The position numbers were made by a program, and so were the translations under genes. From positions 30,396-94,395 of the forward strand of contig NZ_JAUXOV010000073.1 of NCBI RefSeq assembly GCF_030684215.1: 64,000 nucleotides of DNA. The letters are read 5' to 3'. This stretch comes from Pseudotabrizicola sp. (lineage in GTDB: Bacteria; Pseudomonadota; Alphaproteobacteria; Rhodobacterales; Rhodobacteraceae). Below the pieces are notes generated by a model. That model ran no database searches and was not told the origin of the DNA. It saw only the letters and a program-made list of their open reading frames with translations. Of this stretch, positions 51,862 to 60,720 are shown one piece after another (within the stretch, counting starts at the first letter, position 1; the number at the start of each line of letters is the position of its first letter).

Positions 51862-53613
51862 ATGAAACGATATTTTCCAATCCTTGACTGGTTGGCGGTG
51901 TATAATCGCCCGACAGCGGCGGCTGACCTGATGGCGGCGGTGATTGTCACGATCATGTTGATCCCGCAATCGCTGGCCTATGCGCTATTGGCGGGTTTGC
52001 CGGCCGAGGTCGGGCTTTATGCCTCGATCGCACCTTTGCTTCTGTATGCAGTCTTTGGCACCTCGCGCACGCTGGCGGTCGGGCCTGTGGCGGTGGTCAG
52101 CCTGATGACGGCGGCGGCGGTGGGACAGATCGCGTCGCAAGGCACAGCGGAGTATCTGGGCGCTGCCATTGCAATGGCGGTGCTGTCCGGGTTGATGCTG
52201 CTGGCCATGGGGCTGCTGCGGTTGGGTTTTATTGCGAATTTTCTCAGCCATCCGGTAATATCGGGGTTTATCAGCGCCTCGGCTGTGCTGATCGCTGTGG
52301 GACAGATTCCGGGAATTTTGGGCATTTCGGCGCCGGGTCATACTCTGATTGAAGTGGTGATCGGGATTGCCAAGGGTATCGGCGGGCTGAACCCGTTCAC
52401 GTTTGCCTTGGGTGGCTTTGCGTTGGCGTTTTTGTGGTGGTCACGGTCCAGCCTCAAGGCGCTGTTGCAGCGCCGTGGCGTCCGGCCCGGCGTGGCGGCA
52501 GTGATCGTGCGGGCCGCGCCTGTGGCGGCGGTGGCATTGACCACGCTGGCGGCCTGGGGACTTGGGCTGGCCGAGCGTGGAGTGGCAGTGGTGGGCGACA
52601 TTCCGTCGGGCCTGCCGATGCCTGCGCTGCCATCTCTTGATCCGGCGTTGTGGCAGGCAATTTTGCTGCCCGCGGCACTGATCTCGCTTGTGGGATATGT
52701 GGAAACGGTGTCGGTCGCGCAGACCCTTGCAGCAAAGCGCCGCCAGCGAATCGATCCTGATCAGGAACTGATTGCGCTTGGTGCGTCGAACATTGGCGCG
52801 GGTCTTTCGGGTGGGTTTCCGGTGACGGGTGGTTTTGCACGGTCGGTGGTGAACTTTGATGCAGGCGCGCAAACGCCTGCGGCAGGAGCCTATACGGCGG
52901 TTGCGATGGCATTGGCCACGTTGTTTCTGACCCCCCTGCTCTATCATCTGCCCAAGGCGACTTTGGCGGCCACCATCATCGTGGCGGTACTGGGTCTGGT
53001 GGATAGCAGCGCAGTCAAACGCGTCTGGGCATCCAACCGCGCCGATTTTGCCGCGATGGCGGTGACGATTGTGCTGACGCTGACGGTGGGGGTTGAGGCG
53101 GGCATCGCCGCTGGGGTCGCTTTGTCGGTTTTGTTGCACCTCTACCGCACGTCACGCCCGCATGTCGCGGTGATCGGTCAGGTGCAGGGCACAGAGCATT
53201 TCCGCAATGTGTTGCGCCATAATGTGACCACGGTGCCAGAGGTGCTGGCGCTGCGCATAGACGAGGCGCTGTACTTCCCCAACGCCCGCTTTCTTGAAGA
53301 TACGCTGTTGGGTGCTGTGGCGGAAAACAAGGCCATCCGCCATGTCGTGCTGAATTGTGTGGCCGTGAATGACATCGACAGCAGCGCCGTGGAAAGCCTT
53401 GAGGCAACCAATGCACGGCTGAAGGATGCAGGCGTCACCCTGCATCTGGCCGAGGTGAAAGGCCCGGTGATGGACCGTTTGCAGCGCACGCATTTCCTGC
53501 ACGATCTGACCGGGACTGTCTATCTGACGATGTATGACGCCATGCTTGGCCTTGCGCCGCAGGCCGCGCAAGACTGTCGTGCCCTGCCCCGTTGTGAAAC
53601 GGCCAAGGGTTAA
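51862..53613 (+). CDS. SulP family anion permease with STAS domain
   Basis: 583-residue inner-membrane transporter of the SLC26/SulP family; substrates include sulfate, bicarbonate or dicarboxylates. TADLMAAVIVTIMLIPQSLAYA-type opening, LYASIAPLLLYAVFGTSRTLAVGP and many helices fill residues 1-420. The C-terminal STAS domain includes VLNCVAVNDIDSSAVESLEA. The frame opens at 51811, but ATG 51862 follows GGAGAG and gives the usual N-terminus. Its TAA overlaps the stop of the convergent oxidoreductase gene. Confidence 0.9.
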   Translation: MKRYFPILDWLAVYNRPTAAADLMAAVIVTIMLIPQSLAYALLAGLPAEVGLYASIAPLLLYAVFGTSRTLAVGPVAVVSLMTAAAVGQIASQGTAEYLGAAIAMAVLSGLMLLAMGLLRLGFIANFLSHPVISGFISASAVLIAVGQIPGILGISAPGHTLIEVVIGIAKGIGGLNPFTFALGGFALAFLWWSRSSLKALLQRRGVRPGVAAVIVRAAPVAAVALTTLAAWGLGLAERGVAVVGDIPSGLPMPALPSLDPALWQAILLPAALISLVGYVETVSVAQTLAAKRRQRIDPDQELIALGASNIGAGLSGGFPVTGGFARSVVNFDAGAQTPAAGAYTAVAMALATLFLTPLLYHLPKATLAATIIVAVLGLVDSSAVKRVWASNRADFAAMAVTIVLTLTVGVEAGIAAGVALSVLLHLYRTSRPHVAVIGQVQGTEHFRNVLRHNVTTVPEVLALRIDEALYFPNARFLEDTLLGAVAENKAIRHVVLNCVAVNDIDSSAVESLEATNARLKDAGVTLHLAEVKGPVMDRLQRTHFLHDLTGTVYLTMYDAMLGLAPQAAQDCRALPRCETAKG

Positions 53614-54767
53614 ACCACGGCCAATTCGCGAAAGGCGCGGCCCTCAATCATGCGTGCGGCGGACAGGTCGCTCAGATCAATCGTCTGCCACCCCCCGGTC
53701 AGGATTTGTTCGGCAATGCCACGCCCGACAGCGGGTGATTGCTGCAAGCCATGTCCGGAAAAGCCGTTGCACAAAAGCAGGTTCGGAACCTCCGGGTGCG
53801 GGCCAAGAATAGCGTTCTGGTCCAATGTGTTATAGGCATAATGCCCAACCCAGTGCCGCACTACTTTAACCGCATCAAACACCGGTGCGCGGGCGTAAAG
53901 CTGTTCCCAGATCACCTGTTCAAACAGATCAAGATCGGGCTCAAAGTCATTCGGATCACAGGCACAATCGTCTTGCGGCACGGTGGCGGTGATCCAGTGG
54001 TTCTGTTCGGGGCGCAGATAGAACCCGGCATCGACCAGCAAAGGCGCGTCGGGGTGGCGGGCGTTGGGGGCGTCGATGACAAAGACCGTGCGCTTGCGCG
54101 GCTCGACGGCAAGGGTCAGCCCCGCCATCTGGCACACTTCGGACGCGCGGGTGCCTGCGGCATTGACGGCAAAGCGGCAGGCCACCTCGCCCGCGTGCTC
54201 CAGAACCACGCCCGCCACCTGCCCGCTCACCATGCGCAGCCCCGTCACCCGGTCGTTGACAAAGCGTGCGCCTTGCGCCTTGGCCATGGTGCGGAACCCC
54301 GACAACAGGCCCATGTTGTCAAACCAGCCCTCACCCGTCGCACCAAAGCTGCCCGCGCTCAGATCACCCACCTCCAGCCATGGGAACCGTGCCTTGATCT
54401 GCCCCGGCGTCAATACCTCGGTTGCCGCGCCATGCGCGCGCTGCATTGCAGCTACATCGCGCAACGTCGCGGCCCCTTCGGGGGTTTGCGCCAGAAACAG
54501 ATAGCCCTGTTCCTTCAGCCCCAGATCCAGACCCATCCGCGCCTTGAAATCGCGGATAAACTCGATGCCAAAGCGCGAGATTTCGACATTGACTGCGGTG
54601 GTGAACTGCTGACGGATGGACGCCACCGACAGCGCGGTCGACGCGCGGGCGAATGTCGTATCCTGCTCGACCACCAGCACATCCAGCCCCGGTTGCATCA
54701 CCGTCAGCCAATAGGCCACCGACGCCCCCATCACCGCCCCACCGATGACAACCACATCCGCCTGCAT
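53610..54767 (-). CDS. FAD-dependent oxidoreductase, DAO family
   Basis: 385-residue enzyme of the DadA/glycine-oxidase/sarcosine-oxidase-like group. The FAD Rossmann motif reads DVVVIGGAVMGASVAYWL, followed by VLVVEQD and ASTALSVASIRQQF; near the end NTLDQNAILGPHPEVPNLLLCNGFSGHG contacts the flavin. It likely oxidises an N-methylated or D-amino acid; the substrate is unknown. ATG 54767 is preferred to the adjacent GTG 54770. It diverges from luxR across 84 bases. Confidence 0.88.
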   Translation of the reverse strand: MQADVVVIGGAVMGASVAYWLTVMQPGLDVLVVEQDTTFARASTALSVASIRQQFTTAVNVEISRFGIEFIRDFKARMGLDLGLKEQGYLFLAQTPEGAATLRDVAAMQRAHGAATEVLTPGQIKARFPWLEVGDLSAGSFGATGEGWFDNMGLLSGFRTMAKAQGARFVNDRVTGLRMVSGQVAGVVLEHAGEVACRFAVNAAGTRASEVCQMAGLTLAVEPRKRTVFVIDAPNARHPDAPLLVDAGFYLRPEQNHWITATVPQDDCACDPNDFEPDLDLFEQVIWEQLYARAPVFDAVKVVRHWVGHYAYNTLDQNAILGPHPEVPNLLLCNGFSGHGLQQSPAVGRGIAEQILTGGWQTIDLSDLSAARMIEGRAFRELAVV

Positions 54768-54795
54768 CACTTGCCCTTTTCAGAATCACGGAAGT

Positions 54796-54824
54796 TTGAC
54801 CGAAAGCCTATCCGAGGTTAAAAC
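54796..54824 (+). promoter_or_regulatory. luxR promoter candidate
   Basis: TTGACC (54796-54801), 17 bases, TAAAAC (54819-54824); the predicted start near 54831 leaves a 20-base leader before the luxR-type gene. No lux-box-like inverted repeat was noticed. Confidence 0.5.
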
Positions 54825-54851
54825 AACAGTCAGGGATGAGAACAAGGCACC

Positions 54852-55661
54852 ATGAGCGGTGTAACGATGGGGACCAACATGACGGCTGTTTTGCCGCTGA
54901 TCTCACGCATGGCAGAAGCCACAACGGTGGATGAGGTCTGGGGAATGGCCTCGGGCTTTTTCGGCAGTCTTGGCTTTGCCCGCGCCAATTACGGCTTCAC
55001 CCGTTTTTTGCACAAGCGCAATGTGGGCGACCCTGACGATGCGATCTTTTTGACCACTGGCGATGCCGATTACGCACGGTTCTATTTCCAAAACGGGTTT
55101 TACGCGCGCACGCCGGTGTATCGCTGGGCTGTGTCGAATGTGGGGGCAACCACGTGGAGATGGGTGAAAGACGCGTTTGATGCCGGGCAACTGACGCCCG
55201 AAGAAATGGATGCCGTGCGGCAGAACGCCGCCATAGGCATTGTGGCCGGAGTTTCGGTCAGCTTCCCTGAGGCGTCCACCCGGTCAAAGGGCGCGCTTGG
55301 CCTGATTGCTGACACAGGCATCGGCCCCGATCAAGTGGAAGCGATCTGGGAGCGGCACCGTGATGAATTGCTGGCGGTTTCCCATCTGATGCACCTCAAG
55401 ATCATCACCCTGCCCCAGCCGACCGCCAAGCGCAGCCTGACGGAACGCCAGCGTCAGGCGCTGGAATGGGTGGCCGATGGCAAGACCACGCAGGATGTCG
55501 CCATGCTGATGGAAGTGTCTACGGCGATGGTGGAAAAGCACCTGCGCCTTGCGCGTGAGGCGTTACAGGTGGAGACAACAACGCAAGCTGTTGCAAAAGC
55601 TTCACTTTTGAACATGATCTTTCAGCGTGTGGCCAAGGCTCCGATGGTAGGGAAATCCTGA
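54852..55661 (+). CDS. LuxR-type transcription regulator (solo)
   Basis: 269-residue regulator. An N-terminal autoinducer-binding-like domain (about residues 15-170) is followed by a LuxR helix-turn-helix (SLTERQRQALEWVADGKTTQDVAMLMEVSTAMVEKHL). In TraR-type receptors the ligand-contacting Asp lies in IDPVV; here the matching segment reads FYARTPVYRW, with Thr before the proline, so acyl-homoserine-lactone binding may be altered. No luxI is adjacent. Downstream lies a structured non-coding region ending in a terminator. Confidence 0.85.
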   Translation: MSGVTMGTNMTAVLPLISRMAEATTVDEVWGMASGFFGSLGFARANYGFTRFLHKRNVGDPDDAIFLTTGDADYARFYFQNGFYARTPVYRWAVSNVGATTWRWVKDAFDAGQLTPEEMDAVRQNAAIGIVAGVSVSFPEASTRSKGALGLIADTGIGPDQVEAIWERHRDELLAVSHLMHLKIITLPQPTAKRSLTERQRQALEWVADGKTTQDVAMLMEVSTAMVEKHLRLAREALQVETTTQAVAKASLLNMIFQRVAKAPMVGKS

Positions 55662-55671
55662 CTTACGCAAC

Positions 55672-55937
55672 GGCAGGGAGTGGCGCAAAGTGACCTTGTT
55701 CCGTGAGTGGTAGCCTTCGGGCAATGGAACGGCAGGGGCCAGACGATGCATTTTCATCGACCTGACTCCTGTCACGCTTTGTGCCAGAGGTGTCCCCTGC
55801 CCTTTGGTTGTAATGCTGTAAACGGTCGTCAATTGCCGGCGACTGATAGAGAGTGTTCGGTCTGCGTCCTGTCCTCATCCCCAGTAGGTGTGGCGCAAAC
55901 AGATAACGGTGTGTCCTTTGGGGGCACACCGTTTTTT
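55672..55937 (+). ncRNA. Candidate structured RNA downstream of luxR
   Basis: GGCAGGG (55672-55678) pairs with CCCTGCC (55795-55801), and TGGCGCAAAG plus TGAC (55681-55694) with GTCA and CTTTGTGCCA (55771-55774, 55777-55786). Two small hairpins sit inside (GCC-TTCG-GGC near 55712 and CGATG-N6-CATCG near 55744). Both arms have second copies: GGCAGGGG at 55731 and TGGCGCAAAC at 55891, which could pair with the same partners. A terminator ends the region. It may be a 3'UTR-derived or independent RNA; it matches no RNA family known to me. Confidence 0.4.
55905..55937 (+). terminator. Terminator of the luxR/structured RNA transcript
   Basis: AACGGTGTG (55905-55913) pairs with CACACCGTT (55925-55933) around an eleven-base loop, followed by six Ts in total from 55932. 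Confidence 0.85.
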
Positions 55938-55970
55938 GTTGTCCGAATACACGGTCCTGTGGCGGTAATG

Positions 55971-55995
55971 AAAAAGGGCGACCCAAAGGCCGCCC
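55971..55995 (-). terminator. tsf terminator
   Basis: On the minus strand, GGGCGGCC-TTTG-GGTCGCCC (one G-T wobble) is followed by TTTTT, 25 bases past the tsf stop. Confidence 0.85.
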
Positions 55996-56019
55996 CGTTC
56001 CTGTCTGGTCAGACTGAAA

Positions 56020-56928
56020 TCAGCCCTGAACCATTTTCGCGACTTCAGCCGCGAAATCTTCTTCTTTCTTCTCGATGCCTTCGCCAACCGCCACACGGGC
56101 ATAGCCAGTGATTTCAACGCCGGCTTCCTTGGCGGCTTGTTCCACCGTCAGATCCGGGTTGATGACGAAAGCCTGACCCAGCAACGTGTTCTCTGCCAGA
56201 TACTTCTTCATCCGGCCCGGAATGATGTTGTTGGTGATCACCTGCTCGGGTTTCGGCTTGGCCGAAGTTGCGTTTTCTTCCAGTGCCTTGGCGGTTTGCA
56301 CGGCCAGTTCACGCTCTACCAAAGCTGGGTCCATGGTCGCTTCCGACAAAGACAGTGGTGCGGTAGCGGCGATGTGCATGGCGAATTGCTTGCCGATGGC
56401 CTGCGCATTGTCAGCAGGGCCGTTCAGCGCAACCAGCACGCCGATTTTGCCCATGCCATCAGCGGCCGAGTTGTGGACATAAGACACAACCGTTTCGCCT
56501 TCCAGAATGTGCATCCGGCGGAAGGTCATATTCTCGCCAATACGGGCGATTGATTCCTGGATCACCTCATCCACGGTCTTGCCGTTCAGATGCGCGGCTT
56601 TCACCACTTCGATCGAGTCGCCGGTGGTCAGGGCCACATTGGCGACTTCACGCACGAGCGCCTGAAAATCGGCGTTCTTGGCGACAAAATCGGTTTCCGA
56701 GTTGATCTCGACAGCAACGCCCTTGCCTGTGGTCACAGCCACGCCGACCAGACCTTCGGCGGCGACACGGTCGGCCTTTTTGGCGGCTTTCGCCAGACCT
56801 TTGGTGCGCAGCCAGTCGATGGCGGCATCCATGTCGCCATTGCTTTCGGTCAGGGCCTTTTTCACGTCCATCATGCCTGCGCCGGTGGATTCGCGCAGTT
56901 CTTTCACCATTGCAGCGGTGATTGTCAT
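56020..56928 (-). CDS. tsf: Elongation factor Ts
   Basis: 302-residue guanine-nucleotide exchange factor for EF-Tu. The N-terminal UBA-like domain [26 protein letters not shown], the core [20 protein letters not shown] and the C-terminal [21 protein letters not shown] are standard. The ATG at 56928 begins the family N-terminus; the open frame continues to 56988 without homology. It lies 77 bases behind rpsB, the usual rpsB-tsf operon. Confidence 0.97.
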   Translation of the reverse strand: MTITAAMVKELRESTGAGMMDVKKALTESNGDMDAAIDWLRTKGLAKAAKKADRVAAEGLVGVAVTTGKGVAVEINSETDFVAKNADFQALVREVANVALTTGDSIEVVKAAHLNGKTVDEVIQESIARIGENMTFRRMHILEGETVVSYVHNSAADGMGKIGVLVALNGPADNAQAIGKQFAMHIAATAPLSLSEATMDPALVERELAVQTAKALEENATSAKPKPEQVITNNIIPGRMKKYLAENTLLGQAFVINPDLTVEQAAKEAGVEITGYARVAVGEGIEKKEEDFAAEVAKMVQG

Positions 56929-57005
56929 GGTCAGTCTCCCGAATTCCATAAAATGGGGTTGGCGGGGGTTATCCCCCCGCCATGTCACAAAACGACGACA
57001 GCCAA

Positions 57006-57776
57006 TCAGGCTTCGGCGACAGCTTCTTCGATAGCTTCTTCCACGGGCGCTTCTTCCAGCGCGCCAAGGTCAACGCCAGCAGCACCCATCTGGGCCGACA
57101 TGCCGTCAAGGGCAGCGCGGGCGATCAGCTCGCAATACAGAGCAATCGCACGGGCAGCGTCGTCGTTGCCGGGGATCACATAGTCCACACCCTTGGGCGA
57201 GCAGTTGGTGTCAACCACGGCCACAACAGGAATGCCCAGCTTTTTGGCTTCCAGAATGGCAAGGTCTTCTTTGCCCACATCAATGATGAAGATCAGGTCA
57301 GGCGTGCCGCCCATTTCACGGATACCACCAAGCGACGCTTGCAGTTTGCCCTGGTCACGTTCCATACCAAGGCGCTCTTTCTTGGTCAGACCTTCGGCGC
57401 CGGCAGCCAGCACTTCGTCAATCTGCTTCAGACGCTGGATTGACGCGCTGATGGTTTTCCAGTTGGTGAGCGTGCCGCCCAGCCAACGGTGGTTCATGTA
57501 GAACTGCGCGCAACGCTCTGCTGCTTCTGCGATTGGCTTTTGGGCCTGACGCTTGGTGCCGACGAACAGAATGCGGCCGCCCTTGGCAACCGTGTCACGC
57601 ACGACTTTCAGCGCCTGATCCAGCATCGGAACAGTCTGCGTCAGGTCGAGAATGTGAATCCCGTTGCGGTCGCCGTAGATGTATTCGCCCATCTTCGGAT
57701 TCCAGCGTTGCGTCTGGTGACCGTAGTGAACGCCAGCTTCAAGCAGCTGACGCATGGTAAATTCTGGGAGCGCCAT
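57006..57776 (-). CDS. rpsB: 30S ribosomal protein S2
   Basis: 256-residue small-subunit protein. [48 protein letters not shown] and [15 protein letters not shown] are conserved S2 segments. The C-terminus is acidic and alanine/glutamate-rich ([16 protein letters not shown]). AAGGA precedes the ATG at 57776 by about ten bases. First gene of rpsB-tsf. Confidence 0.97.
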   Translation of the reverse strand: MALPEFTMRQLLEAGVHYGHQTQRWNPKMGEYIYGDRNGIHILDLTQTVPMLDQALKVVRDTVAKGGRILFVGTKRQAQKPIAEAAERCAQFYMNHRWLGGTLTNWKTISASIQRLKQIDEVLAAGAEGLTKKERLGMERDQGKLQASLGGIREMGGTPDLIFIIDVGKEDLAILEAKKLGIPVVAVVDTNCSPKGVDYVIPGNDDAARAIALYCELIARAALDGMSAQMGAAGVDLGALEEAPVEEAIEEAVAEA

Positions 57777-57893
57777 GTCCATATATCCTTTTCCGGTTTG
57801 CGCCTCGGCAGATGATCTCAGGGTTTCCCCCAACCGGTGGACCAAACGGGATTTCTCCCCGCCATGGCCCGCACCTGCCTGTGAAGTGGCGTG

Positions 57894-57922
57894 TCGTTAC
57901 CCCTATCCCCGGTGATTGGCAA
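57894..57922 (-). promoter_or_regulatory. rpsB promoter candidate
   Basis: On the minus strand TTGCCA (57922-57917), 17 bases, TAACGA (57899-57894). It would give an untranslated leader of about 110 bases before rpsB, long enough for the autoregulatory leaders known for ribosomal protein operons. Confidence 0.45.
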
Positions 57923-57979
57923 GCCTGAACCTTGCGCCGCAGTGCAGAAACACTAGGTTACAGGCCAAAGGAGACATCA

Positions 57980-58996
57980 ATGACCACCAGGATCAATCTC
58001 GCGCTGCAAGGCGGCGGTGCGCATGGCGCCTTTACATGGGGCGTGCTGGACCGGCTGCTGGATGAAGACAGCGTCGAGATTGCAGCGCTGTCGGGCACGT
58101 CCGCGGGGGCGCTGAACGCAGCGGCGCTGAAAGCGGGCATGATCAAGGGCGGGCGCAAGGGCGCGAAAGACTCTCTGGCGCGGCTTTGGCGCGATGTGGC
58201 GCGGGTGTCTGATCTGCGCATTCCCGACTGGATGCAAACCATGGCACCCGGCTTTCAGGCCATGGGACAGATCGCCATGTCGATGTCGCCGTTTTCGCCG
58301 CAAGGCATGGCCTCGCAGGTTTATACACCCTATGCTTGGGGGCCGATGTGGCGCAATCCGCTGGAAAAAATCGTGCGGCGGCTGGATTTCAGCGATGTCT
58401 GCGCGTCTGAGGGCCCAGAGCTTTTCATCGGGGCCACCCGCGTTGATACCGGGCGTATCCGAATCTTTTCCGGTGACCAGATCACGCCCGAGGCGTTGAT
58501 GGCCTCGGCCTGCCTGCCAACTGTGTTTCAGGCGGTCGAAATTGACGGCCATGCCTATTGGGATGGTGGATATGCGGGCAATCCGGCGCTGTTTCCGCTC
58601 TATCAGGCGCATTTGCCCAATGATGTGCTGATCGTGTCGATCAACCCGCTGCTGCGTCCCGGTGTACCTAAAACTCCGATTGATATTCAGAACCGCGTCA
58701 ACGAGATCAGCTTCAACGCGGCCCTGTTGGGCGAGTTGCGCGCCGTGCATTTCGTGCGCCGTCTGCTGCGCGAAGGCAGGCTGGAGCGCGGCACGATGAA
58801 AGATGTGCGCATCCATCTGATGTCTGACGACGCGCTGATGACGGAAATGACCGGGGCCACCAAAATGTCGCCCTCGCCTGCGCTGTTCGCGCGGTTGCGC
58901 GCGGCAGGACATCTGGCGGCGGATGCGTTCTTGCACACGCATGGCAAGAAACTGGGGTCAGAGGCCAGCTTTGATCTGTCCGCTCTCTTTGGCTGA
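57980..58996 (+). CDS. Patatin-like phospholipase
   Basis: 338-residue lipid acyl hydrolase. The oxyanion loop LALQGGGAHGAFTWG, nucleophile elbow LSGTSAGALNAAAL and catalytic aspartate motif WDGGYAGNP are all present. No signal peptide, so cytosolic or membrane-associated. ATG 57980 follows AAAGGAGA. Its 3' end overlaps the convergent DUF502 gene by 39 bases. Substrate unknown. Confidence 0.92.
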   Translation: MTTRINLALQGGGAHGAFTWGVLDRLLDEDSVEIAALSGTSAGALNAAALKAGMIKGGRKGAKDSLARLWRDVARVSDLRIPDWMQTMAPGFQAMGQIAMSMSPFSPQGMASQVYTPYAWGPMWRNPLEKIVRRLDFSDVCASEGPELFIGATRVDTGRIRIFSGDQITPEALMASACLPTVFQAVEIDGHAYWDGGYAGNPALFPLYQAHLPNDVLIVSINPLLRPGVPKTPIDIQNRVNEISFNAALLGELRAVHFVRRLLREGRLERGTMKDVRIHLMSDDALMTEMTGATKMSPSPALFARLRAAGHLAADAFLHTHGKKLGSEASFDLSALFG

Positions 58997-59704
58997 CGGG
59001 TTTCGCACGGGAACGCCCGGCGCTTCCTTGCCATTGGGGTAAACCAGCCCGGCCGAGATGATCAGCTTGGCCGCGTCTTCCACCTTCATATCCAGATAGA
59101 CCACATCCTTTTCAGGCACATACAGCAAGAACCCCGAGGTCGGGTTGGGTGTGGTCGGCAGGAAAATGGAGATCACATCCATATAGCCGGTTGCGTTCAG
59201 CTTTGCCTGCAACTCACCCTTGGCACGGGTCGACACAAAGCCGATGGCCCAGATATGTTCCTTTGGGTATTGCACCAGACAGGCGCGCTCAAAACTCGAC
59301 TCGTTTTGCGAAAACACGGTTTCCGCGATCTGCTTCAAGCCGTTGTAAAGCGAGCGTACTATCGGCATGCGGTCTACCACACCTTCGGCCCAGATCAGGA
59401 ACTTGCGCCCGATAAACCCCTTGCCCAACCAGCCGACAAAGACGGTAAAGATCAAGAACACCACAACGCCCACGCCGCGCACCGGGATCGTGGCGTCTTG
59501 CCCGAACCATTGGCGCACCAGAACGTCGGGCTTCCAGGGACCGGGAATCAGCGGCAGGATCCAGCCGTCGATCCAGCCCACCACCGTCCAGATCAGATAG
59601 ATGGTCAGCCCCACCGGCAAAACCACAACCAGACCGGTCAGAAATGAAGACCGCAGGCCTATAAGCAGGCTCCGGCGTTTGCTGGGTGGCGTTGGCTCTG
59701 TCAT
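58958..59704 (-). CDS. DUF502 family membrane protein
   Basis: 248-residue inner-membrane protein. Two N-terminal helices (FLTGLVVVLPVGLTIYLIWTVV and VGVVVFLIFTVFVGWLG) precede a soluble domain with MPIVRSLYNGLKQIAETVF, AIGFVSTRAKGEL and FLPTTPNPTSGFLLYVPEKDV, all typical of DUF502. Function undefined. The last 39 bases lie antisense to the patatin 3' end, and both frames have good matches there only to the stop regions. Confidence 0.9.
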   Translation of the reverse strand: MTEPTPPSKRRSLLIGLRSSFLTGLVVVLPVGLTIYLIWTVVGWIDGWILPLIPGPWKPDVLVRQWFGQDATIPVRGVGVVVFLIFTVFVGWLGKGFIGRKFLIWAEGVVDRMPIVRSLYNGLKQIAETVFSQNESSFERACLVQYPKEHIWAIGFVSTRAKGELQAKLNATGYMDVISIFLPTTPNPTSGFLLYVPEKDVVYLDMKVEDAAKLIISAGLVYPNGKEAPGVPVRNPSAKESGQIKAGL

Positions 59705-59808
59705 GGTTCCTCACTGATCGAGCCATAGTTAAGGATCGCCGGGTCCGGGCACAATGGCACTTGCATGGCCAAACCCTGTGGCCACGCGAATTTTATGTGA
59801 CGTTTTGA

Positions 59809-60720
59809 TCAGCCCGCCGCCATCTCGCGCGCAATTGCCGCTGCCAACCGCGCATTGTTCAAAACAAGGGCGATGTTAGAGGTCAGCGAGCGGCCCTCGG
59901 TCATCTCATACATGCGGTCCAGCAGAAACGGTGTCACCGCCTTGGCGCTGATGCCCTGCTCCTCGGCCTGATGCAGCGCGCGCTCGATTACGGGCGTGAT
60001 CTCATGGCTGGCAATCTCGGCGTCAACCGGGATCGGATTGGCCACCAGTTGCCCACCGGGCAGACCAAGCGCCGTGCGCAGCCGCTGCGCGGCGGCAATG
60101 TCGCGTGCGTGATCCATCCGCAAAGGTGCCTTCAGCCCAGATGACCGCGACCAGAACGCCGGAAAGTCATCCTGACCGTAGGCGATGACCGTCACGCCAT
60201 GGGTTTCCAGCACCTCCAGCGTTTTGGGCAGATCAAGAATTGCCTTGGCACCCGCAGCCACCACCGTCACCGGGGTCGCGGCCAGTTCCAGCAGATCGGC
60301 GCTGATATCAAACGTGGTCTCCGCCCCGCGATGCACGCCGCCGATGCCGCCAGTGGCAAACACATGAATTCCCGCCAGATGCGCGCAGATCATGGTGGCG
60401 GCCACGGTTGTGGCCCCCATGCCCCCGGTGGCAAGACAAGCCGCCAGATCGGCGCGGCTTAGCTTTGCCACATCCTGCGCCTGCCCCAACTGGTCCAGTT
60501 CTTCCGACGTCAGGCCAATGTGAATCCGCCCGCCAATGATGGCGATGGTGGCAGGCACCGCACCATGTGCGCGTACCTCATTCTCTACCGCCCGCGCGGT
60601 TTCCACGTTTTGCGGAAACGGCATGCCATGGGTGATGATGGTGGATTCCAGCGCCACGATAGCCGCACCAGATGCGCGGGCCTGCGCCACTTCGGGCGAG
60701 AATGTAAGGGGTAGCGTCAT
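59809..60720 (-). CDS. psuG: Pseudouridine-5'-phosphate glycosidase
   Basis: 303-residue enzyme that splits pseudouridine 5'-phosphate into uracil and ribose 5-phosphate. ALESTIITHGMPFPQNVETA, TIAIIGGRIHIGLTSEEL, FATGGIGGVHRGAETTFDISADL and VTPFLLDRMYEMTEGRSL are family signatures. The start overlaps the psuK stop in ATGA, so kinase and glycosidase are coupled. Confidence 0.95.
   Translation of the reverse strand: MTLPLTFSPEVAQARASGAAIVALESTIITHGMPFPQNVETARAVENEVRAHGAVPATIAIIGGRIHIGLTSEELDQLGQAQDVAKLSRADLAACLATGGMGATTVAATMICAHLAGIHVFATGGIGGVHRGAETTFDISADLLELAATPVTVVAAGAKAILDLPKTLEVLETHGVTVIAYGQDDFPAFWSRSSGLKAPLRMDHARDIAAAQRLRTALGLPGGQLVANPIPVDAEIASHEITPVIERALHQAEEQGISAKAVTPFLLDRMYEMTEGRSLTSNIALVLNNARLAAAIAREMAAG

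Larger units (their letters stand above)
55662..56019. other. Non-coding stretch between luxR and tsf
   Basis: No convincing gene was found in these 358 bases. They hold, in order, a long imperfect inverted repeat (55672-55801), a region with repeats of its arms, a plus-strand terminator (55905-55937) and the minus-strand tsf terminator (55971-55995). A 51-codon minus-strand frame (55602-55757) has an AGGAG site but lies antisense to luxR and inside the inverted repeat. Confidence 0.6.

Noticed and set aside
55602-55757. 51-codon minus-strand frame with an AGGAG site downstream of tsf
   Set aside because: It lies inside the inverted repeat and antisense to the luxR 3' end, with no recognisable sequence.
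55672-55937. Identity as SRP RNA, RNase P RNA, tmRNA or 6S RNA
   Set aside because: The signature sequences of SRP and RNase P RNA are absent, no tmRNA tag or tRNA-like end is seen, and the 6S location and fold do not match well enough.
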